DNA of 10,828 nt from an uncultured Bacteroidota bacterium (GTDB taxonomy: Bacteria; Bacteroidota; Bacteroidia; Chitinophagales; Chitinophagaceae). Both the position numbers and the translations under genes were made by a program. The notes beneath the pieces are model-generated. The model worked only from the letters and a program-made list of their open reading frames with translations, was not told the DNA's origin and did not search any database. Positions 8,246 through 10,828 of this stretch are shown piece after piece; positions within the stretch are counted from its first letter, which is position 1; each line of letters starts with the position of its first letter. Where the stretch lies: NCBI GenBank assembly GCA_903944755.1, contig CAJATB010000009.1, positions 1 to 10,828 on the forward strand. Reading direction: 5' to 3'.

Positions 8246-9310
8246 ATGGCTACAAAAAAACCAGCTCCTAAAAAAGCAGCACCTGCAAAAAAGGCAGCTC
8301 CTGCAAAAAAAGCAGCACCTGCAAAAAAAGCAGCGCCTGTAAAAAAGGCAGCACCAGCTAAAAAAGCAGCACCAGCTAAAAAAGCAGTACCAGCTAAAAA
8401 AGCAGCACCAGCTAAAAAAGCAGCACCAGCTAAAAAAGCAGCACCTGCTAAAAAAGTAGTTCCTACAAAAAAAGCAGTACCAGCTAAAAAAGCAGTTCCT
8501 GTAAAAAAAGCAGCACCGGCTAAAAAAGCGGTACCAGCTAAAAAAGTAGTGACACCTGCAAAAGCAATACCTGCAAAAAAAGCATCAGTGCCTGTTAAAA
8601 AAAATGTAGCCCCAACAAAACCTGTTGCAAAAACAGCTCCTGTTAAAGCAGCCCCAGCTAAAAAAACAGTTACTCCAGCAAAGCCTGTATTAAAGACATT
8701 GCCAAGTAAGCCTGTTCCAGTTGTGAAGCCTGTTGAAAAGTATGTGCCTCCTGCTAAACCTGTACCAAAAATACCTACGCCACCAGTAAAGCCAGTGCGT
8801 AAAATAGCAGAACCAATAAAAGATGTAAAAGTTCCGAAGATCAATAGTAAAAGCAGCGTGCCTTATCAACCAGGCTATGTGCCAATGGAAAAAAGAAAAG
8901 AAGTAGAAAGATCTACTGAAACTTTAGTTAAATATTCTGACGCTGATTTAACAGAGTTCAGGGAGTTGATTTCCAAAAAATTAGAAGCTGCTAAAAAAGA
9001 ATTAGTATACTTACAAGGATTAATCACTCGTAAAGACGAAATGGGTGGTGATAACGATGACGCCCGCTATATGACAATGGAGGATGGTAGTGTGAGTATG
9101 GAAAGAGAGCAATTAGGCCAAATGGCTAGCCGTCAAATTACTTTCATTGACCATTTAGAAAAAGCCTTAATGCGTATTCAAAATAAAACTTATGGTATTT
9201 GTAGAGTAACGGGCCGTTTAATAGACAAAGCACGTTTACGCGCTGTTCCACATGCAACTTTAAGCCTAGAAGCAAAATTAGGATATGTAAAAAATAGCAG
9301 CGAGCAATAG
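8246..9310 (+). CDS. DksA/TraR-like protein with an N-terminal histone H1-like lysine/alanine/proline repeat tail
   Basis: A 354-residue protein in three parts. Residues 9-98 are 15 uninterrupted hexads of the form KK(A/V)(A/V)P(A/V/T). Residues 99 to about 205 are a degenerate Lys/Pro/Val-rich linker. Residues 229-350 are a DksA/TraR-like domain: helix 1 (about 231-262, from YSDADLTEFREL), a tip with Asp269-Asn-Asp-Asp272-Ala, helix 2 (about 281-316) and the GICRVTG region. The zinc finger is degenerate: only Cys319 remains of the usual four, as I recall for Bacteroidota homologues. The tail resembles bacterial H1-like proteins and should bind DNA or RNA without sequence specificity. The C-terminal domain suggests binding in the RNA polymerase secondary channel, but this is inferred. 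AAGGA near 8230 sits about 10 bases before the ATG. The 7-base gap after ileS implies cotranscription. The domain call is firm; the role is not. Confidence 0.85.
   Translation: MATKKPAPKKAAPAKKAAPAKKAAPAKKAAPVKKAAPAKKAAPAKKAVPAKKAAPAKKAAPAKKAAPAKKVVPTKKAVPAKKAVPVKKAAPAKKAVPAKKVVTPAKAIPAKKASVPVKKNVAPTKPVAKTAPVKAAPAKKTVTPAKPVLKTLPSKPVPVVKPVEKYVPPAKPVPKIPTPPVKPVRKIAEPIKDVKVPKINSKSSVPYQPGYVPMEKRKEVERSTETLVKYSDADLTEFRELISKKLEAAKKELVYLQGLITRKDEMGGDNDDARYMTMEDGSVSMEREQLGQMASRQITFIDHLEKALMRIQNKTYGICRVTGRLIDKARLRAVPHATLSLEAKLGYVKNSSEQ
8270..8539 (+). repeat. Tandem 18-bp coding repeat, 15 units (KKAAPA hexads)
   Basis: Fifteen consecutive 18-base units encode hexads of the form KK(A/V)(A/V)P(A/V/T), with no indels. 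Units in the middle (about 8350-8450) are nearly identical at the DNA level, repeating GCAGCACCAGCTAAAAAA, while the first units use CCTGCA in place of CCAGCT and the later ones carry Val and Thr substitutions. This pattern indicates recent unit duplication inside an older array. Each unit contains an A-run of six or seven bases. Array length probably varies between strains. Confidence 0.95.
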
Positions 9311-9329
9311 TCGCTACAATTGAATAACG

Positions 9330-9361
9330 AAAAAACCTGATAAGTAATTATCAGGTTTTTT
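9330..9361. terminator. Bidirectional intrinsic terminator between convergent genes
   Basis: A perfect 14-bp inverted repeat, AAAAAACCTGATAA (9330-9343) and TTATCAGGTTTTTT (9348-9361), encloses a 4-base loop GTAA, a GNRA-type tetraloop on the + strand. The arms end in an A-run on one side and a T-run (to 9362) on the other, so each strand gives a hairpin followed by a U-tract. It lies 19 bases after the dksA-like stop and 41 bases beyond the ABC exporter stop on the other strand, so it can serve both genes. The rest of the 92-base gap (9311-9402) shows nothing else clear. Confidence 0.9.
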
Positions 9362-9402
9362 TATGCAATTAAATGCTGCACTTACTTTAGTAGTAAAGCA
9401 AT

Positions 9403-10828
9403 TTACTTCACTTCTTGCATTTCAATTAATTTCTTATAGTATCCTTCTTGAGCAACTAATGAATCGTGATTGCCTCTTTCAACAATGGCGCCTTTTTGTA
9501 ACACGATAATTTCATCGGCATGACGAATGGTAGATAACCTATGTGCAATTACAATAGAAGTTCTATTTTGCATCATATTATTAATGGCATCCTGCACTAA
9601 TTTTTCACTTTCAGTATCTAAAGCCGAAGTAGCTTCATCCAAAATTAAAATTGGTGGATTTTTCAAAACAGCACGAGCAATTGTTAAGCGTTGACGTTCG
9701 CCGCCACTTAGTTTACTGCCACGATCTCCAATGACTGTTTGGAATCCATTTTCCTTTTTCATGATAAAATCATAAGCGTTTGCAATTTTGGCAGCCTCGA
9801 TAATTTCAGCTTCAGAAGCAGTTGGTTTACCAAGGGAAATATTAGCAGCAATGGTATCGTTAAATAGTATTGGTTCCTGTGTCACCACACTAATTTGTTT
9901 CCTTAAACTTGACAAGCTGTATTCCTTAATATTAACGCCATCAATTAACAAGCTACCGTTACTTACGTCATGAAAGCGAGGCACTAAGTCGGCAAGTGTA
10001 CTTTTCCCTGCACCCGACGCACCCACTAATGCGATACATTTGCCTTTTTGAATAGTTAAATTAATATTACTTAATATATTGGTGTCTTGATAGGAGAATT
10101 GTACGTTTTCAAATTGAATAACATCGTTAAAGCCATTTAAAGTAATGGGATGTGTATTTTCTACAACCATCACAGGGGCTTCTAGTATTTCATTTAAGCG
10201 ATCTAAAGTAGCGTTGCCTCTGGTGACATTGTAAGCCGATTGTGAAAGGGCTTTTGCAGGATTAATGATTTGTGAAAACAAGGCTATATATACAATAAAC
10301 TGGCTACCCGATAAAATTTCTCCTTTTAACACCAAGTTTCCGCCAAACCACAATACACAACATAAAATAATAACGCCCAATGTTTCTGAAACTGGAGAAG
10401 CTAAATCACGACGGTTTAAAAGACGGTTTTTAATATGAAACACTTCGTCTACAAGACCATAAAATTGCTTCTTTACTTTATCTTCTGCAGTAAAGGCTTT
10501 AATAATTCTAAGCCCAGTTAAAGTTTCTTCCATTTGGCTCATAATCTCACCCCATTTTACTTGAGCCTTATTGGTATGTTTTTTTAAACTTCTCCCAATG
10601 CGGCCTACAATTAATCCAGCTAGCGGCAATAAAATAAATACAAATAAAGTGAGCTTGGCACTTATGAGAAATAAGAAAATTAAAATACCAATAATATTCA
10701 AAGGTTCTTTAATTAGTCCTTCCAACGCGCCAATTACTGAACTCTCTAGTTCAGCAATATCATTAGACGACCTACTTAGAATATCGCCTTTTCTTTGTTC
10801 GGTAAAATAGCCAATTGGCAATTTTAGA
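9403..10828 (-). CDS. MsbA-like ABC exporter half-transporter (N-terminus outside window)
   Basis: 474 residues of an ABC subfamily B exporter, with membrane and ATPase domains on one chain, read leftward to TAA at 9403-9405. The frame continues through the right edge: Leu-Lys precede the TTG at 10819-10821, which is an internal Leu and not a start. Roughly 100-130 N-terminal residues with the first membrane helices are missing. The visible membrane part starts at LPIGYFTEQRKGDILSR, typical of the intracellular loop after helix 2, and has hydrophobic helices IIGILIFLFLI, LFVFILLPLAGLIV and LGVIILCCVLWF. The ATPase domain shows the A-loop FSYQD, Walker A GASGAGKST (9997-10023), the Q-loop VVTQEPILFND, the signature LSGGERQR (about 9688-9712), Walker B ILILDEATSALD and the H-loop IAHRLSTI, all intact. 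It would work as a homo- or heterodimer. The family includes the lipid A flippase MsbA and drug exporters, and the substrate cannot be decided here. It is convergent with the ileS-dksA-like run. Confidence 0.93.
   Translation of the reverse strand, partial: LKLPIGYFTEQRKGDILSRSSNDIAELESSVIGALEGLIKEPLNIIGILIFLFLISAKLTLFVFILLPLAGLIVGRIGRSLKKHTNKAQVKWGEIMSQMEETLTGLRIIKAFTAEDKVKKQFYGLVDEVFHIKNRLLNRRDLASPVSETLGVIILCCVLWFGGNLVLKGEILSGSQFIVYIALFSQIINPAKALSQSAYNVTRGNATLDRLNEILEAPVMVVENTHPITLNGFNDVIQFENVQFSYQDTNILSNINLTIQKGKCIALVGASGAGKSTLADLVPRFHDVSNGSLLIDGVNIKEYSLSSLRKQISVVTQEPILFNDTIAANISLGKPTASEAEIIEAAKIANAYDFIMKKENGFQTVIGDRGSKLSGGERQRLTIARAVLKNPPILILDEATSALDTESEKLVQDAINNMMQNRTSIVIAHRLSTIRHADEIIVLQKGAIVERGNHDSLVAQEGYYKKLIEMQEVK

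Noticed and set aside
8270..8539. Regularly spaced 18-bp units considered as a CRISPR-like array
   Set aside because: There are no unique spacers; the units are contiguous, in frame and encode the Lys/Ala/Pro hexads.
8224..8844. 206-residue open frame on the - strand, rich in Phe, Leu, Ala and Gly, opposite the Lys/Ala/Pro repeat
   Set aside because: It is the antisense reading of the 18-bp repeat, which lacks stops by composition. It overlaps the ileS end and has no independent family signal.
9382..9398. Weak inverted repeat CTTTA-GTAG-TAAAG after the ABC exporter stop
   Set aside because: Five A/T-rich pairs without a T-tract; the strong hairpin at 9330-9361 already explains termination.
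10819..10821. TTG as start of the ABC exporter
   Set aside because: The frame stays open to the window edge with Leu-Lys upstream, and the family needs further membrane helices before this point. It is an internal Leu codon.

Overview
The window looks like chromosomal DNA from an AT-rich member of the Bacteroidota, most likely near the Chitinophagales. This rests on a GldG gliding-type ABC component, a fused MurF-alanine racemase, an LspA with the Bacteroidota-style insertion before its catalytic aspartate, a DksA-like protein with a degenerate zinc finger, and TAnnTTTG-type promoter boxes instead of strong Shine-Dalgarno sites. The placement below phylum is a guess from sequence style.

Layout. 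Positions 1-708 hold the C-terminal part of gldG, cut by the left edge. Positions 733-1698 encode a TerC-family membrane protein. From 1708 to 4152, starting at a TTG codon, lies the bifunctional MurF/Alr enzyme that makes D-alanine and attaches D-Ala-D-Ala to the peptidoglycan precursor. lspA (4184-4837) encodes lipoprotein signal peptidase. ileS (4888-8238) encodes a long IleRS2-type isoleucyl-tRNA synthetase whose class I signature reads GIHH instead of HIGH. Seven bases later, 8246-9310 encodes a DksA/TraR-like protein carrying a long lysine/alanine/proline repeat tail. All of these are on the + strand with gaps of 7-50 bases, so they form one run of co-oriented genes, with possible internal promoters before lspA and ileS. 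A perfect 14-bp hairpin (9330-9361) ends the run and probably also ends the convergent gene on the - strand, an MsbA-like ABC exporter (9403-10828) whose N-terminus lies beyond the right edge.

Functionally the run mixes cell-envelope genes (gldG, murF-alr, lspA), translation (ileS), a membrane transporter of the TerC family and a probable RNA-polymerase- or nucleoid-associated regulator. Most of it is ordinary housekeeping DNA. The two points most worth a second look are the GXHH signature in IleRS, which in related enzymes goes with very high mupirocin resistance, and the histone H1-like tail fused to a DksA-like domain that has kept only one cysteine. I see no mobile element, CRISPR array, tRNA or rRNA gene, and no convincing novel multi-gene system.
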